Origin: Ignavibacteriales bacterium
GTDB lineage: Bacteria > Bacteroidota > Ignavibacteria > Ignavibacteriales > Ignavibacteriaceae
Length of the DNA stretch: 7,260 nt
NCBI GenBank assembly: GCA_027347125.1
Contig: DAIERC010000389.1
Location: 1 to 7,260, forward strand
Reading direction: 5' to 3'
Position numbers and translations under genes: made by a program. Below are positions 6,505-7,260 of this stretch, in pieces. Within the stretch, counting starts at the first letter, position 1, and every line of letters starts with the position of its first letter. The notes under the pieces are model-generated. The model ran no database searches, was not told the DNA's origin, and worked only from the letters and a program-made list of their open reading frames with translations.

Positions 6505-7038
6505 ATGGAAAAAGATGTCCTTAATATCTGGCCTGAAATAAACTGGATAGAAAACGCAGAGCTGCGCCAAAAGGTTCTTAATTGCTGGGTTTATGCAATT
6601 GAAAACAGCGTACTCACTGTTGACGACTTGAGCCGAATCCCCTTCTCATTGTTATTAAAAGATTGCAAAATTACTTTTATAAATCACAAACGAACGGCGG
6701 TACATCTTTCGGTTGAGATGGCTAAAATAATGATGAAGAATTTTGGTGACGAGATAAAAATAAATATGGATACTTTAATTGCCGGCGCAATTCTTATAGA
6801 CGTGGGTAAACTTATCGAGTATGAAATTGTTAACGGGAAATTAACTACCAGCGATGCCGGTAAATTAGTAAGGCATCCGTTCAGCGGACTTGCTATTGCA
6901 GATAGATTCGGCTTGCCGGCAGAAGTGCAGCATATAATTGCCACGCACTCCAAAGAAGGCGACCTTGGCAAACGCACCGTAGAATCGATTATTGTTCATC
7001 ATGCCGACTTTGTTAGCTTTGATCCGTTTAAAACGTGA
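6505..7038 (+). CDS. HD-domain (HDIG-like) protein with Ile-Asp in place of His-Asp
   Basis: A 177-residue cytoplasmic protein of the HD superfamily, whose members are metal-dependent phosphohydrolases. The first ligand region is INHKRTAVH (His61), the central motif is AGAILIDVGKL (residues 93-103), then RHPFSG (His124), VQHIIATHSKEGD (His143, His148) and VHHADF (Asp168). The whole chain follows the HD order and looks intact, but the His of the HD doublet is Ile98 (codon ATA, 6796-6798), followed by the conserved Asp99. That residue normally binds metal, so activity may be altered or lost unless a neighbouring His substitutes. The substrate cannot be predicted. I chose ATG at 6505; a TTG at 6490 in the same frame would add five residues but lacks a ribosome site and overlaps a short repeat. 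The gene lies 70 bp after IDH, with a hairpin between, and could be co-transcribed. Confidence 0.82.
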   Translation: MEKDVLNIWPEINWIENAELRQKVLNCWVYAIENSVLTVDDLSRIPFSLLLKDCKITFINHKRTAVHLSVEMAKIMMKNFGDEIKINMDTLIAGAILIDVGKLIEYEIVNGKLTTSDAGKLVRHPFSGLAIADRFGLPAEVQHIIATHSKEGDLGKRTVESIIVHHADFVSFDPFKT

Positions 7039-7050
7039 TTATGGTTTGTT

Positions 7051-7069
7051 GTTGCGAGCGAAGCAATCT
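7051..7069. repeat. Fragment resembling a dispersed intergenic repeat (GCGAGCGAAGCAATCT type)
   Basis: GTTGCGAGCGAAGCAATCT contains the inverted arms TTGC (7052-7055) and GCAA (7063-7066). It resembles the core of a short palindromic repeat that is scattered between genes in many bacterial genomes. The usual flanks are not present, so it would be a truncated copy. It sits between the HD gene and the GIY-YIG remnant. Only one copy is in the window, so this rests on recalled similarity. Confidence 0.35.
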
Positions 7070-7083
7070 GAATTATAATTACA

Positions 7084-7260
7084 ATGAAAAACTATTTTAT
7101 ATACATTCTAATAAATAAAAATAACACTGTCTTATACACATTAGTTTATTATGAAAAATTTAACAGCCCGATGACCGGCATAAATAGAGTGAAACTAATA
7201 AAGGCCGGCTCAAGGAAGAAGTAAATAGACTTAATAAATAAATTTAATGAAGAATGGAAA
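7084..7260 (+). pseudogene. GIY-YIG nuclease family pseudogene: internal deletion plus in-frame stop, runs off right edge
   Basis: From ATG 7084 the frame reads MKNYFIYILINKNNTVLYT, the typical start of small stand-alone GIY-YIG domain proteins (YhbQ/UPF0213-like). It then jumps straight to LVYYEKFNSPM, INRVKLIKAGSRKK, TAA at 7222-7224, and continues open to the window end as IDLINKFNEEWK. In intact relatives, as I recall them, the LYT is followed by G-V-T and about 25-30 residues with the catalytic Arg and a His-rich helix before LVYYE; that block is absent here without loss of frame. The usual REKQIK segment is RVKLIK, losing a conserved Glu likely to be the metal ligand, and a Lys codon appears to have become TAA before IDLI. 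The product would be a 46-residue inactive peptide, so a decayed gene is more likely than a small functional protein. The intact domain would be about 85-100 residues. The true 3' end is outside the window. Confidence 0.75.

Noticed and set aside
7127..7141. CTGTCTTATACACAT resembles the Tn5 mosaic end (sequencing adapter) with two bases missing.
   Set aside because: It encodes the conserved T-V-L-Y-T of the GIY-YIG frame and continues in frame on both sides, so coincidence is the better explanation.
7247..7260. An ATG near the right edge as the start of a new gene.
   Set aside because: It is out of frame with, and inside, the GIY-YIG remnant, lacks a nearby ribosome site, and only four codons are visible.
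1..7260. CRISPR array, tRNA or rRNA genes, complete insertion sequences, restriction nuclease.
   Set aside because: No regularly spaced repeats, cloverleaf, rRNA motifs, transposase motifs or nuclease partner were seen on either strand.

Overview
The window looks like ordinary chromosomal DNA from a moderately AT-rich bacterium. My best guess is the Bacteroidota/Chlorobiota/Ignavibacteriota group, at low to moderate confidence. The guess rests on the protein flavour (a soluble PAS-PAS-GAF hybrid kinase, an IDH of the isocitrate/isopropylmalate family, an HD protein and a GIY-YIG remnant) and on AT-rich intergenic DNA; nothing here fixes the taxon.

Layout from left to right. (1) The 3' end of a sixA-like phosphohistidine phosphatase gene (+). 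(2) Converging on it with a 3-nt gap, a short-type SRP RNA gene (ffs, -) with a recognisable -35/-10 promoter. (3) Upstream of ffs on the same strand, a solitary beta-class DNA methyltransferase (-), then a 1152-residue soluble hybrid sensor kinase (-) carrying PAS-PAS-GAF-HisKA-HATPase-REC-REC-HPt. Both of these genes use TTG starts. (4) A 267-bp divergent intergenic region with a 20-bp imperfect palindrome, leading to (5) an isocitrate-dehydrogenase-like gene (+). (6) A long RNA-type hairpin starting right after its stop codon, followed by (7) a small HD-domain protein (+) whose HD signature reads Ile-Asp. (8) A fragment resembling a dispersed intergenic repeat, and then (9) a GIY-YIG nuclease pseudogene (+) running off the right edge, with an internal deletion and an in-frame stop.

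How the parts may work together. The kinase is a complete four-step phosphorelay (His-Asp-Asp-His as domains) with no membrane segment and no output regulator beside it, so it should sense an intracellular signal and pass phosphate to a regulator encoded elsewhere. A SixA-type phosphatase, known in E. coli to act on phosphohistidine proteins including the ArcB HPt domain, lies about 1.2 kb away; a link is possible but unproven. IDH and the HD protein are co-directional and 70 bp apart, so they may share a transcript. I found no convincing new multi-gene system. The least obvious items are the GIY-YIG remnant, the HD-to-ID change and the post-IDH hairpin.
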